NCBI GenBank assembly: GCA_930367205.1
Contig: OV884009.1
Coordinates: 90,975,189-91,039,188 of the forward strand
Source: Acanthosoma haemorrhoidale
Taxonomy: Eukaryota; Arthropoda; Insecta; Hemiptera; Acanthosomatidae
Direction: 5' to 3'
Length of the DNA stretch: 64,000 nucleotides
The number at the start of each line of letters is the position of its first letter. The stretch's first letter is position 1. The position numbers and the translations under genes were made by a program. Under the pieces are notes generated by a model, which worked only from the letters and a program-made list of their open reading frames with translations, did not search any database and was not told the DNA's origin. This document shows positions 43,741-56,124 of this stretch, in pieces.

Positions 43741-45420
43741 ATACATCTATTAAATGAAAATATCTAATATATATTGAAGTATTTCACAATACTATTAGAA
43801 CTTTCCAAATTAGCACATTAAATCAAAGTCACATAAATTTCTCACCAATTAAACACCAGTTATTATTGTTTCTTCATTTCAAAAGCAACCACATATCCTG
43901 TGTAATGTTGAGTATAATATTGAAAAATTCATAAATAACTAGTTGATCCAAGGATCAGCTGCTTCCTCATTAGAACACTTTCTTTTTGGTTTACATCAAT
44001 TATTGAATTGTATTTTTTGAAAATTAAGGAACAATAGATGTTTAAGTCTCCACGTCAGTCTCAGACACCTGTTAAATGAATGTGAAAAAAAAAACTAGCA
44101 CGTGCTTTTCAGCAAAATTATTTTATAAAATACTTTACGTTTTATTCGCTAAGTTATCTTGGTCACTGAAAACCTCCTTTACAAATATATATACTTAAAT
44201 GTAGTTGTCTCGTATTTTATAAGGGATAACTTTTGGTACATCCTAATTGTAATAGAGGTCACCTAAATGCTGTATTCACTCAGATGGGACCCTTTCTTTT
44301 TCTGCGGTTTTTGGTTATGAAGACTCCTGCATTATAACGCGATTAGCGAGGACCGGGTTAAATTAGTTGCTTATACAACTCGTGGTCGAGGCGTTTCTAC
44401 GAGCGTTTAGTAACGTCCACAACCTGCTTGTTTTCTTTATACATATAAGCTTTTGCAGTCTACTGTTATAAAAGTTAAATAACAGTATCCTTTATTTAGC
44501 TTTACAGTGCTTACCAGATAATTCCCAATTTGTATATGTTATTTTCTTCTACATGATTTGTTGTATGTTTTTAGTTAATGTGCTGTCTTTTTATCTTGTT
44601 TATATTTTAATTCACGTACATCTAGTTTGCTTTTTCGTTAAGTGAGGATCAATTTTTTTTGTTTCTGAACTAAATATTAATTTTAGTGTGTACGAGGCTT
44701 AGTACGTTAGTAGTATGGTGTATAATGAAATTAAATTTGTTGACAGTCAGGGCGTTAGTGGTTGATTGGCCCTCAACAAAACAAGATTATTACATTCTCT
44801 AATCTGTTTGTTAGTTCCTGGAGTAAGAAACCAGAACATGTACAGCATAGAAACAATTTGTCAGCAATAACATTTTAATCATACACCAAGGATTGGAACT
44901 TTGAAAGGCCGAGGGTGGCCCTGGGGAGGGATATCACTGCTCATATGCTCTACATACAGAGGAAGTTAGCAAAGAGCGACGAAGGGAGCAAGTTAGCAAA
45001 TAAGGAGATAGTAGAGAGGAGAGGACTAGCGGGAGGACTGAGTCCTCCTATCCCGAAGGAATACTTGGATTTGTAGACAGCTGTCTCAGTCAGAGATTAG
45101 GCCTACTCCCCTCTCCGTTCCCTGTCTAGTCTCCACCGACGTCTCTGCAGAATATCAACATTTACGAATAATGACTCCCCAATAGACGTTTCTCACTGCT
45201 GAGAACTTACAATGCTAAGTATGAAAAGTGAAAGGCAAGGGATCGTCTGCATACTAGCTAATTCAAAAATCTGTAGGATAGATTCCCTCATAAAATAGAA
45301 ACAAATCTTTAATCAGGGACTATGTCCCCTAATAATAAGCTGTCAGACTCATTCTACCTTAGACATTATACAGAAAAATAAGAATGAATTAAGAATCCTA
45401 CTAGAAAAATTATGAGTTTA
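43741..45420. other. Spacer with GC-richer patch
   Basis: Mostly AT-rich. From 44,880 to 45,130 it is GC-richer, with a short palindrome GGAGGACT-G-AGTCCTCC at 45,032-45,048. No gene recognised. Confidence 0.45.
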
Positions 45421-45930
45421 CTGAAAAAACATAAACAATGCAACAGGGTATAGAAAAATGCGTTGCGTTATATGCCCGGAAAGGAAAACAAGTTAAAGAA
45501 GATAATGTAGAAATTTCAAAAGATGTAATTGTTGGTCAGCTTGAAGAGAGTGATTCTTGTAAGTATTTAGGAATGCGTCAATAGTTGATATTGAGTATCA
45601 TATTAAGAATTCTTTCGAAAAAGAGTTTAAATATAGCGTCAAGGTTATAGTCAAAGGTCTTTTACGAGGAGCTACAAATACATGGGATCTACCAATTACA
45701 GCTTAGTCCTTCGGAGCTTTACAATATATAGACCAATACTTCGCTATGACGTAGAGATGGACTCTGACGGAGTCCAGATGGAACTCACAAGAAAACGACA
45801 TCCTAAGACTTTAGCACCGAGTTTTTATCCAACAAGAAAGGTGGATGGGCTTGCACTAATAAGCCTTCTAAAACCTTGCTAGGAGGAAGAAATATTTCAC
45901 GAAGCCCTCTTTTGATCGATGACTCAGGCC
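45421..45930 (+). pseudogene. Decayed LINE reverse-transcriptase fragment
   Basis: Plus-strand pieces: GIEKCVALYARKGKQ and LEESDSCKYLGM (45,440-45,580) match the region after the RT catalytic centre in R2/R4-like LINEs; further on RKRHPKTLAPSFYPTRKVDGLALISL (about 45,795-45,870) matches the conserved HPK...RLY.PR..GG.GL block. Stops and frame changes separate them. Clade is inferred from motif memory only. Confidence 0.6.
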
Positions 45931-46427
45931 TTTTCTCAGTTGTGGGGTCGCTCAGTGGTAGAGAGGTGGAGAAAAAATCATTTTCCGAAAGTTAAATTTT
46001 TGATAGGCTTGTGCTTGTTTTCGGAACTTAATGAGCCATAGGATTTAGTCGTTACAATCATTTTGCGATAGCAAAATCTTTGTAAAAAACGTAAAAACCA
46101 CTTAAATGTGAGAAACTTAATTTTAATGGTATATTTTATTAAAATTACATCATTTTTTCAACAAATTGCTTAACTCAGAGGTTCGTTTATAAAACTATTT
46201 ACCGTGATATTGTTTTTGTAAAAGTACTTGAGTATCTAATTTATGCACTGGTTGGGCCATAAACCGTATTGTGATTTTGAGCAGGTACTAACTATTCCGT
46301 GATTATCTCACGCATTTAAACCTGCAAAAAAAAATTCCGGCTTCCTACACCTTTGGAATGGTTTCTTTGTATGTCATGTATAGACCTGTGAATTTTAGCT
46401 GTCTATTCCTGCCTATCTGATTGCAAC

Positions 46428-47150
46428 ATCGTTGTTGTGTCAACCTCTTTATCACGAATAATTAGAAGTTCCCCTCTTCTCGGCCCAGAAAATATCCACC
46501 TATGTTTCCATATTTTAATAGTAAAAACCTAAACGCGTCAGTTAAGAGAGGGGGGCTAGTGTACGAAACAGCCGAAGGCACTAGTGGGGGACCCCCCACC
46601 ACTGGCCTGCCTGCCTATATAAACAGCCCGATTTGGGGCATTCGATACGTAGCCACGGCTATGATTTAGATTGACTGCACTCAAGCATTCGACTCGGTGT
46701 CCCACCTCCTTGGAATGGACCTCTTCCTTGCGGACGACGGTCATTTGGAACCCTATGAACTTTACATAGTAGTCTCTCCTCCAGTGATCTAGTCTGCCTC
46801 TTTCCGGTTCACACTCGCCTTTGGGATTTGGACGGTTTTCACCTACCCTTAGATACCGAGTGTGAATTCGTAGTCATTCCAGGACCACATAAAGTACCTA
46901 TAATACCTACCCTGTTCCTCTTCTCCTGAACTAAATGCTTTGTCGGGGCACACCTTCTAAGATCTTATGGAGTCAGATCAATACGAATAAAGCTACTCGT
47001 CGACTAGGCCGCCAGCAAAGGTCTAAGACCACAGGTCCACCCATTTTATCACTTTCTCGGTGCTCGCCGGACAGCGGCTAGGGTTGTAGTGCCCCTAGGC
47101 CGCGGTGGGTGTCCTCCCCCCTTGGGGAGATCCTAATTCCCGACAATCGT
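46428..47150 (+). mobile_element. Solo LTR (family L, copy 2) with ATCGT duplication
   Basis: The LTR spans 46,433-47,145 (713 bp), from TGTTGTGTCAAC to TTCCCGACA, flanked by ATCGT at 46,428-46,432 and 47,146-47,150. In this orientation it has a TATA box TATATAAA (46,616-46,623) and AATAAA (46,986-46,991), in the U3-R-U5 order expected. There is no internal region, so it is the product of LTR-LTR recombination. Confidence 0.88.
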
Positions 47151-49989
47151 TTTAAAGAACACGCATATATATTAACAATAATAAGACATTGTGGACATGA
47201 ACGATTGCTTACTCAACTGGAGCCTCATATATAGGATTATCATTGACAGTTCAGATCAGTTACATTCTTAACATTGTCAGTGTGTATCCAAAATGGATTC
47301 CATTACAATAAAATATAGTAATCTCTGTGAATGTTTATTGAAAAATTATTGGACTTTTTAATTCAGAAAATGTTTTCTCACATTGATGAGGATCGCGTAT
47401 ATTTATTTGCTGAGACATTAAAAAAAAGTTGTATGTTTCATTTTAATATAAAATTGAAATCAGTAAATAGGGACCGAAATGTTTTGGGTAAAAAGTTCAG
47501 CGAGTAGACGGAAAATTAATATGCGTTCAGTTTTCCTGATGTTGACTATGATAAGCCTGCCTGTTGGCGTACTTGTGAAAGGTCAACTAAAAATTTCGAA
47601 GTTTGGAGCCATATAAGTCAGAACAACTAAGTTCGCAGTCTTCAAGCACCCTACTTCCCTCAGGTCTTAATCAATAGGGCAGAGTCCTCATCCCGTTCTA
47701 ATCACCATCATACAGTTTTCACTGCTGATGTAGTGTTATCGATTTTAGTGAGTTCATGCTTAACTCACCAAGTCTTCAGAAAAGCACCAAAAACATCGGG
47801 TGCCCAATATTTCCCAGCTACAAAAACATAACGTAAGTAAAAAAGAAATACTACCCAGTGATGGGTAAAATTACGGGTGCTTTTGCTGAGGTGTCCCTCC
47901 AGAAATTGCTGAATCATACATTCAAAAGGATTTTTAAAACGAAACCAGGGGAGGGGCTGGAAAAATTGAGCAACAAAGAACCGTTATTAACTTCAAAACG
48001 TGGCTTTGATTTAGCCTCCAGCGATCCATTAATTAATCCTTCTTAAACATAATTTTAAGGAGAGGTTTGATAGAATTAACTAATCAATATGATGTTAGCA
48101 CCGAAATATGCACAAAAAAATCTGTAAAAACACCTACCTTTTGTCATTTCAACAACGAGTAAGTTAATTGACCACCGAGAATAAGAATCGTAAAAAAACT
48201 AGACCAAGCGAAATGAGAAATCTTACATAATGAGTGGCATAATGAGTAAACATATCCATTTGGAGACAGTTGCATTCGACCCTTGATCATTGAAAACATA
48301 GAAATAGATACTCAAATTGACTCCAGGGATGTCGTTAGCAAGAAACACATTTTTCGGAAAATCAAGGTCCCAAATCCATTGTGCTTCGTTGAATGATAAC
48401 TCTCACGTCCCATGACCAAACAATAACAGATAAAAAAAAAAACCTGTTATCTTTGCATCCCTCGCAGACGTATGGAAAAACAAAGCCTTCCATAGAAGAT
48501 TCTACCATACAGGAGCGGATATGGCTTTACAAGAGGAAATCATTTCCACAAGAGCTTTCAAGCAAGCACATCTGTGAGACAGATATTTGGGACTAGTGTC
48601 ACCTGCTCCGGAGTAAGATGAAATCCATGCAGCGTATGTTTTTTAAAAGTTACAAATTCACTAAAAAAATAGTGGAAGAGTGACACAGTATACATCAATG
48701 ATAATATCAGTTGTAGTGCTTGAATATAGTGATGTAAAAACTAAATAAAAGATTTTCGGAGGGAATCTAAAGCCTTTTTTCTGATCTACCTATCAGTCCA
48801 ACTATGACACATCAGACAGAGACCGCATACCTAAGATGTTACACACACGCCACTTAGGAACGTGAAGCCTTTAGGTTGTGCTTTATGTTCGTCCAGGTTT
48901 CTCAACCATAAAGTAAGAATTAAGTTAAAAATTTTTAATGCACTTCCGACAGTTTTCGTTAAATGGCTTTTGGGAAGAACTTCAAAAATAAAACTTGCCT
49001 TTATTAAAGATGCAAAGGTGTATAAAATAAATACTTTGAGAAAGCGAGCCGGAAGCTCGAGTCGTTAAAGATTCTTTTTTACACTTTTATAATAGCTACT
49101 ATCAACGTAAGGAATCTGATGAATAAATTAACGGTTTTTTTATGTGATTAGGAAATTCATGACGAGCAATTATGTTTGATTTGTTTTTTTGTGAGTGAAA
49201 CCAGCGTTGTAGCTGCTCTATAGATTGACTAGCTGGTTATAGATTGTAAAGTTTGAAGAGGCCGTAGAAAAGATCCGAAGATATATTTCTATTGGCTGAA
49301 GAAAAAGTCTTATACTTTGATGATCTGAGGGATTTGTGCGATTCCTCCTCTGCCATTGGCAGGTTCGTTCATCAAAGCTTTCTCAAAAGGTGAAAAGGAA
49401 GTCTCTACAGATACAGTCTCTTTACTTTTCCTCTACTCCTATTTACCTTTTATCAAACAGATGGTAGTCTTCTTTTATCATTTTCCCCTTAGATACTTCT
49501 AGCCATGAATCCCAAGTTGATTTTTAGCAATTCCACTATAGTTGTTCTGTGTAAATTCAGCACCTTTGAGGGTAGTAATTTTAAATATAACCGTATTAGA
49601 AAACCCATTTTTGACTACAATTTCAGTCTCTCCAAAGATGTCGTACAAAAGTTTTTTTTATTGTTGTATTTATTTAATAATAATTTAATATATATTATTA
49701 TTAGTTTATAATGTAATACTTTTTTTTTACTAAGATTGGAAGTATTTATAAATCGTTTGACGTGTATTTTGTCCTGATTGTTAGTCCTGAGGATGGCTGA
49801 ATTAGGGGAAAAGGTACACAAACAGTGAAAACTATTGGAGAGAATAAAGCCTTCTTATGAAAAAATAGTGTTTTTTCATACAGTTGTAATTACGATATAC
49901 AAGTGCTAATTATACAATTTTTAATATGCTAATGGAGATCACTTCATATTAACATAATTATACAAGCAAATATAGCAAAGTAAATATTG
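47151..49989. other. Spacer, nothing recognised
   Basis: AT-rich; short open frames of 60-68 codons have no recognisable domain. Confidence 0.5.
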
Positions 49990-52070
49990 AGAATTATTAT
50001 CCTTCTTTCACTACTCTGGTCCAGAGGTCGGCTTGGGAGGCATCGTCACCCCATCGTCACCCAAGAATCCACAATCATAATCGTTTACCTCAGCATCTCA
50101 AAGATCTAATCAAATCCAAACGCCGCTCTAGAACAGTGTGGCAAAGATCCCGGCATCCTGCTGATCGCCGCTCGTACAATCAGTACTGCCGATTGGTAAA
50201 GCGGCGATTGGCATCCTTCCGTTCTGATTATTTCAATTCCTACCTCTCCTCTCTGTCTACCAGGGATAACTCCTTGTGGAATGTAACCAAAAAAATCCTA
50301 AAGTATCAACCTGTTTCACATCCACTCCGTCGTGATGATGGGTCCTGGGCGGCCTCGGATGGGGATAGGTCGGAGGAATTTGCTCTGCATCTTACCCATA
50401 CTTTCACACCTCACCTTTCTCATCAAAGCCATACTCACAGCAAAACTGTGGAAGATTTCCTCACTTCACCTATTCCTCTCTCTCTTCCACCAAAAGCCGT
50501 TAATCCCTCTGAGGTCAAATACCTTCTGAAAAACTTACCTTACAGAAAATCCCCTGGATATGATCCCCTAACTCCTCAAATTCTCAAACAACTTCCTCCT
50601 AAAGCCATAATCTTCCTAACCTGTATGTATAATTGCATTATCCGAACGACACACTTTCCTCTCCTCTGGAAACATTCCATTATTGTCCTATTCGCCAAAC
50701 CCGGTAAACCACCCAATGACACCTCATCTTACCGTCCAATTAGCCTACTCCCTATCCTCTCAAAAATATTTGAGAAACTCCTACTAAAACGTCTACTTCC
50801 AATTGTGGAATCCAAAAACCTTTTTCCCACACACCAGTTTGGTTTCCGCCAACGACATTCCACTGCTCAACAAGGCCTTCGCGTTGTTGATCACATCTCC
50901 TCAGCCCTTGAAACCAAAAAGTATTGCACTGCTGCCTTTCTCGATATAGCTCAAGCTTTTGACAGGGTTTGGCACGCAGGTTTGCTCTACAAGCTCAAAA
51001 GACATTTACCACAGACCCTTTTCCTAATCCTACAGTCCTACCTTTCAAACCGCTTCTTCCAAGTCCGCTGTGGCTTAGAATACTCTAACTACTATCCCAT
51101 AAATGCAGGAGTTCCACAGGACAGTGTCCTAGGCCCTATCCTCTATAACCTATACACCGCTGATGTCCCCTCTACTTCCAACACCTTCTTGGCCACATTT
51201 GCAGATGACACTGCAGTGTTGTCATCCCACCCAGACCCCGACATAGCATCCCATAACCTTCAAAAACACCTTGACGAGATCGAGTATTGGTGCAATCAAT
51301 GGCGGATCAAAGTTAATGAAGCAAAATGCTCCCACATTACCTTCACCCTTTGTCGCAAGACTTGTCCATTAGTTTATTTTAATTCTATTCCTCTCCCAGT
51401 AACCGAGACAGTACGGTACTTAGGCTTCCATCTCGACAAACGAATGACCTGGAACCCACATACGAGACTAAAAAGACAAGAACTAAACAGACGCTTTGGA
51501 CAACTGTACAGACTACTTCAAAGGACATCCCATCTCTCAATAGAAAATAAACTACTAATCTACAAAGTTATACTTAAACCAATCTGGACATACGGAATAG
51601 AGTTATGGGGGACAGCAAAAAAGTCGAACATCAAGCGTATCCAATCCTTTCAATCCAAAGTCCTGAGAACAATAGTAAATGCCCCTTATTATGTCAGCAA
51701 CAAAACCCTTCATAACGACCTTAATATACCCTACATTCTAGAACTCATCCCTTCCAAGTTTATGAAATTCCACAGTAGCCTTTCCAACCACCCTAATCCT
51801 GTAGCACAGTCTTTGCACTTCGCCACTCATCCCTATAATCCTCCTCGGAGACTGAAACGGCAGTGGCCTCGTGACCTGCTATAATCGCGTGACAGTGGGA
51901 GTCCTGGCAATGGCCAGTTTCTCCAATCATGTCCTATTGTATGAATGAGCGAGTGAATGATGACTGCAAATATGGTATGAATGAGATCCTTTATCTGTAT
52001 TATTATTGCCTTATAAAAGGCAGATTGTAATTATTGCACAATAAAGTTCTAAGTTCAGAATTATTATCCT
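49990..52070 (+). mobile_element. Jockey-type LINE, 5'-truncated, with 14-bp duplications
   Basis: AGAATTATTATCCT occurs at 49,990-50,003 and 52,057-52,070. The enclosed element (50,004-52,056) has the RT part of ORF2, a 3' UTR and AATAAA (52,040-52,045). It ends in AAGTTCTAAGTTC with no poly(A), unlike some other copies of the family in this window. It lacks the 3'-UTR segment present in copies at 5.9, 19.9 and 56 kb. Confidence 0.92.
50004..51884 (+). CDS. Jockey-type LINE ORF2 fragment: reverse transcriptase
   Basis: Open from the first base of the truncated element to TAA at 51,882-51,884, about 626 residues with no start codon because the endonuclease end is missing. RT blocks in order: RKSPGYDPLTPQ, YRPISLLPILSKIFEK, QFGFRQRHST, AAFLDIAQAFDRVWH, NAGVPQDSVLGP, catalytic FADD in LATFADDTAVLSS, and VRYLGFHLDKRMTW. 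The usual PQGSVLGP reads PQDSVLGP, a Gly to Asp change in a conserved loop. The C-terminus (WTYGIELWGTAKKSNIKRIQ) is typical of jockey-like LINEs. It has no stop and so is young, but it cannot move by itself without its 5' end. Confidence 0.92.
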   Translation, partial: SFTTLVQRSAWEASSPHRHPRIHNHNRLPQHLKDLIKSKRRSRTVWQRSRHPADRRSYNQYCRLVKRRLASFRSDYFNSYLSSLSTRDNSLWNVTKKILKYQPVSHPLRRDDGSWAASDGDRSEEFALHLTHTFTPHLSHQSHTHSKTVEDFLTSPIPLSLPPKAVNPSEVKYLLKNLPYRKSPGYDPLTPQILKQLPPKAIIFLTCMYNCIIRTTHFPLLWKHSIIVLFAKPGKPPNDTSSYRPISLLPILSKIFEKLLLKRLLPIVESKNLFPTHQFGFRQRHSTAQQGLRVVDHISSALETKKYCTAAFLDIAQAFDRVWHAGLLYKLKRHLPQTLFLILQSYLSNRFFQVRCGLEYSNYYPINAGVPQDSVLGPILYNLYTADVPSTSNTFLATFADDTAVLSSHPDPDIASHNLQKHLDEIEYWCNQWRIKVNEAKCSHITFTLCRKTCPLVYFNSIPLPVTETVRYLGFHLDKRMTWNPHTRLKRQELNRRFGQLYRLLQRTSHLSIENKLLIYKVILKPIWTYGIELWGTAKKSNIKRIQSFQSKVLRTIVNAPYYVSNKTLHNDLNIPYILELIPSKFMKFHSSLSNHPNPVAQSLHFATHPYNPPRRLKRQWPRDLL

Positions 52071-53049
52071 ATGACACACTAGCTACCTCAAATTCACGAG
52101 GTGTGTAATAAAAAACTATAAAGTGCGTTAATGTTCGGTTTTTGTCACCATGGGAGTATGCCGATGGAAATTCAGGTCCACTGTATCACCTCCTTACTTC
52201 CGGCTTCGCAGTATTACTTCAGAAAAACTCACTGCTCGAGATAAATAGATACTTTCAGAGATGAATAACTCAACAGGCCTATTCACCGGCTTACAGAAGC
52301 ATACACTTAGTACTTTGAAACTAAGAGTGCCAGTAACAATGCTTCAAATAATAACATTAGTTTTAAAATAATGCATCTTTGTTTCACTACAACCTGTGTT
52401 CACTTTAATGCTCAGATCTCAAATGTGGGGATGGGATTGGTTTTTGAATGAAAAAAACATAATTAATAATAATTTAAAATTGTCAATTGACTAAACCATT
52501 GATAAATCCATCTTTATAGAAGTCAACATGTGTATTCACTGTCAAAGAAAACAGTAAACCAAGTTATATCAAACTTTACAAAATAATAATAACACAAAAA
52601 AATGTTGGCCTCCTGTGTCATTTTATGTACTTGGGCGCAGTTGATAGTTGATATATACTAAAACTAAAATACAGTTAATACTTAGAAATATCTACTGATT
52701 TAAATTTACGAAATTAAACAAAAAAAACATACGACTAAAAGACTAATTTCTGGTGGTCCTTGCGTATAAAATGAATGTGTTTATCTGTCTTTTGCACACT
52801 TGACGATAAATTTTTGTTGCTACTCTTACAATTTTCAAGAACCATCTCGGTACTTGCTGTTTCTAGGCTACAAATGAAGTCAATGGTGGTTGTTTCATGC
52901 AGCAGACGTAGTACGCCAAGGAGCATTTGTTATTATTAATAAGCATTTATTCTGCATTCTCTGCCATTTTTAAGGTTTTATGAGTGGCAGCTTAAATCCA
53001 AAATATTTTTGTACGAGTATATTTAATTTCGTTCGATCCTATTTTAATA
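52071..53049. other. Spacer, nothing recognised
   Basis: No gene or repeat recognised. Confidence 0.5.
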
Positions 53050-53072
53050 GATTTTCGTTGGATACGTTAGCT

Positions 53073-53228
53073 GTTTTTTTTTTTTGTTTTTTTTTTTTTT
53101 AGGTTTATTATATTTCTTTATTGTGCTATAATTACAATCTGCCTTTGATAAGGCAATAAGTAATTAAGATAAATGCTCTCATTCATACCATATTTACAGT
53201 TCATCATTCACTCGCTCATTCATACAAT
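53073..53228 (-). mobile_element. Jockey-type LINE 3' end (copy C)
   Basis: On the minus strand ATGAATGAGCGAGTGAATGATG...AAGGCAGATTGTAATTATAGCACAATAAAG matches the 3' UTR at 51,940-52,045 almost base for base, then ends in A-rich tail (T runs at 53,073-53,100). About 130 bp of unique sequence, so extremely 5'-truncated. Confidence 0.85.
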
Positions 53229-53664
53229 AGATAGATAAATTAATTATGGTTGTTTTATTACAAATAAATAATTAAAATAGGTCATTTACCCCATGTAAGC
53301 CTAGCCTAAGCATTTAGGTTTAAGGTTTAATGCTTCGAAGATTCTGGAAAGGGTGATCTATCCCTAACACTACCTCTCTCTCCTGGCTACACCCCTGTAT
53401 TTTTTACTTTACCGTAGATGACTTTTTGTGCTTCTTTTTCGTCCCCGCCATCTCCCATGTTCTCTTTAACGCCTTTTTTTTGTATTCTGCTTTTCCGATA
53501 TTGGTGACAGGTTATCTTTAAACAGAAATCCTTTCAAACAAAAGTTCTTTGAAATAAATTTCCAAACTGAAAGAGAGGAGCTCTACTTCAAAGACGTTGT
53601 AAGATTATGGTAGCAAAAACCTACGTGATATATTTATCACTTTTGGACTGGGTGAGGAGATTTG

Positions 53665-53757
53665 TATATAAGTATGAATAAAATCTCACATAACAATTCA
53701 TAATGTATGGCATATTGTAATTTTATCACAATAAAGAAGTGTGCACAAAAAAAAAAA
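53665..53757 (+). mobile_element. Jockey-type LINE 3' end (copy D)
   Basis: GTATGAATAAAATCTCA...ATTGTAATTTTATCACAATAAAG followed by an A run (to 53,757) resembles the 3' end of the same LINE family, with more divergence than copy C. Confidence 0.65.
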
Positions 53758-54129
53758 TGCACAGGTAAAATGTAATTGTTTTAATAGAGATATTTATTAA
53801 TTATAAACAAAACAAAAATAAATATTGTTTAACTTTTGAAATAACAAAAATGGGTATTATGGATATATTATAATAAAACAACTAGTAAATACTAGAGATT
53901 ATAAAGTGACAGGAGATCAAAACAGTAACAATATAGCTTTGGGACCCAACAATAGAAATTATATATTTACGGTCGTTGGTAGCTGATATCAGTTTGTTAA
54001 ACAGGCGATTTTCAGTGACCAAGGATAGTCACTAATAACTAGAAATGTCAATGACGGAAAATGCGTACACACTTTTCGATGAGTATCCTGCCCTTTGAGT
54101 TGAATAAGTAACCTTTAATTCGATGAAAA

Positions 54130-54852
54130 ATTTCGTATCCAATACTGTTAGATACCTAGGTTTACATCTAGACAAAAGGCTGACTTGAACCCTCACACAT
54201 GAGTTAAAATAGGAGAATTGGATAGACGATTTGGACAGATATAAAGTTTACTCGCTAGAAACTCTAACTTCACACTAGAAAACTAACTTCACATATACAA
54301 ACAGTTGCTGAAACCAATACAAACTTACGGACTAGAGCTGTGGGGGACAAGCAAACCTTCGCACATCAAACCAATCCAACCATTCTAATCCAAACTCCTC
54401 AAAACGTAATCATCGAACCTTTCTACATAACAAAAGTATTCCTTTGAGGTGATCTCTATGTGCCAACTGTTTTTGAAATTGAACCCTCATGAATTCTACA
54501 AATATTTATCAACTCTTTAAAATCCTTATCCAGTAACACTCGTCCTTCCTTGGTCCTTGGTGGCGATCTATTGTAAGTAGATATTTAAGCTGTGAAGTCC
54601 TAGCACTGCCCATCATTTTTACTCATGTCCTGACCGTATGTGGCTCTCTTACTTGCTCTCTCTTTGGTCTTCTCATTATGGTGAAACAATCATAGAAGGA
54701 GGGTGGGGGAGCTCTGATGCTTCTGGGCCTTCCACCATGTTGCTGAGAGAAATGCCTGCATATATAATATGAATGGAAATGGTCTATAAGTATGAATGAA
54801 TTATCACATTATAATTAATTATGTTTCACAAGCAAATTGTAATAAATACATT
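54130..54852 (+). pseudogene. Divergent jockey-type LINE fragment (copy E)
   Basis: AGATACCTAGGTTTACATCT corresponds to the RYLGFHLDKR part of the LINE at 50 kb; GAGCTGTGGGGGACAAGC and CACATCAAACCAATCCAA match ELWGT and IKRIQ. Many stops and frameshifts. The 3' part degenerates but ends near AATAAA (about 54,838-54,846). Confidence 0.7.
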
Positions 54853-55717
54853 TCTAATTGAAATCAAGATCACTTAAAAAAAAGTAAAAATATGCAGTTA
54901 TTTTTTTATACAAAATATCAAGTACATTTTTTACCTAAGATTAAGTCTTGGAGTCACACAGGTCTCTTTCTATTTCTTTTCTTCAATTTTTCCCTATTTT
55001 ATTTAATTTTTATATATTATAAAATAAGTAATTTAGTAAATATAAAAGAATCATTATAATACAAAGTTAAGTTAAATTACCCAAATGGTCAAAGGCAAAT
55101 TCTCTTTTCTTATAAATAACTAAAAGTGGCGAAAATACTGCTTATTGGACTAACTATAGTTTATCTAAGAAGCTTGTACTCGAAGGTGGGAAGTGCATGT
55201 ATTAAGTAAGTGATACGGACAGAAATACTCAACTTTCGATAAAATACGTATGGCAACAAAATCGAATAATGTCATTTAAAGCCATTAGAGGTTCAATCGT
55301 GCCCTAGTGCCACGAACACGTGCCAATTTTAGTAGACACTATAAAAAAATACTTGTGTTTAAGTGAAATGTACGAAAAAATAAATATAAAATAAAATATT
55401 ACACTAATAAGATATTTGTTACCAAAAGTTTCGGGTATTTGGACCTTGGGAGGTGACACAGAACCCCCTTAAAAAAATGTGTTAAAACCGGCCTGCTGTC
55501 TTGAAAATAAATACGCGATTCCCCATTTCTGTAAAATACAAGTTGTAGCACTATCGACTTAAGGAGTAGTTCAAATTACAGAACACATCAATTCCTTCAA
55601 AACCGGTCTCTTTCATTCTTTCTAAATAAGCACTATCTTGTGAATGAAGCGTGATTATAACAAATAAATAAGATTACTTTTACACTAGTTTTTGACTAGT
55701 AAAAGTGATATTATTTT
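54853..55717. other. Spacer, nothing recognised
   Basis: AT-rich with no recognised feature. Confidence 0.5.
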
Positions 55718-56076
55718 TCAATTGGATCCATCAGAAAGTTGCTGAATATATTTTCCCACAGCGGCGTATTCATCATTAGATATCCAAACATTTGTGAGCT
55801 TGTGGAGTTTTAGGGCGGTACGCTGTTGGCGTTCAGCCTCGCTTTCTTCTGCTGAAAACCCTCTCGAAGCTGCAAAGAGATTCGCTGGTCTATACAAGGA
55901 GCCCCACTTGTCACTGTCCCAAGGTAAATACCGCCACTTGTCGGTTCCATTACAGAACACTTGTAACCTTTCTATCTGTCTACTTATCCCTTTAAGTTTG
56001 CTTTCCGTGACAATCAGTAACTTCTCCTTTCTTCCCGCCAGAGAATCATTTATTGATAGGATCCTGGCACCATTTG
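55718..56076 (-). CDS. Candidate terminal exon of an unidentified gene
   Basis: A minus-strand frame stays open for about 120 codons up to TGA (55,718-55,720). An acceptor-like CTTTTCTGCCTTC...ATCTTTAG ends at 56,077. The protein contains LLIVTESKLKGISRQIERLQ, then DKWRYLPWDSDKWG and LFAASRGFSAEESEAERQQR, and ends QQLSDGSN. It looks like a soluble, mixed alpha-helical domain, and its composition and GC content differ from the surrounding DNA. I do not recognise the family. It could be a host exon or a piece of an unknown element. The opposite-strand frame at 55,794-56,099 is probably its shadow. Confidence 0.45.
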
Positions 56077-56124
56077 CTAAAGATTTTGTTCCGCGTTGAA
56101 GGCAGAAAAGCCATTATAAATGAT

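Noticed and set aside
55794..56099. 101-codon plus-strand frame
   Set aside because: Overlaps the minus-strand candidate exon, whose composition and boundaries look more gene-like.
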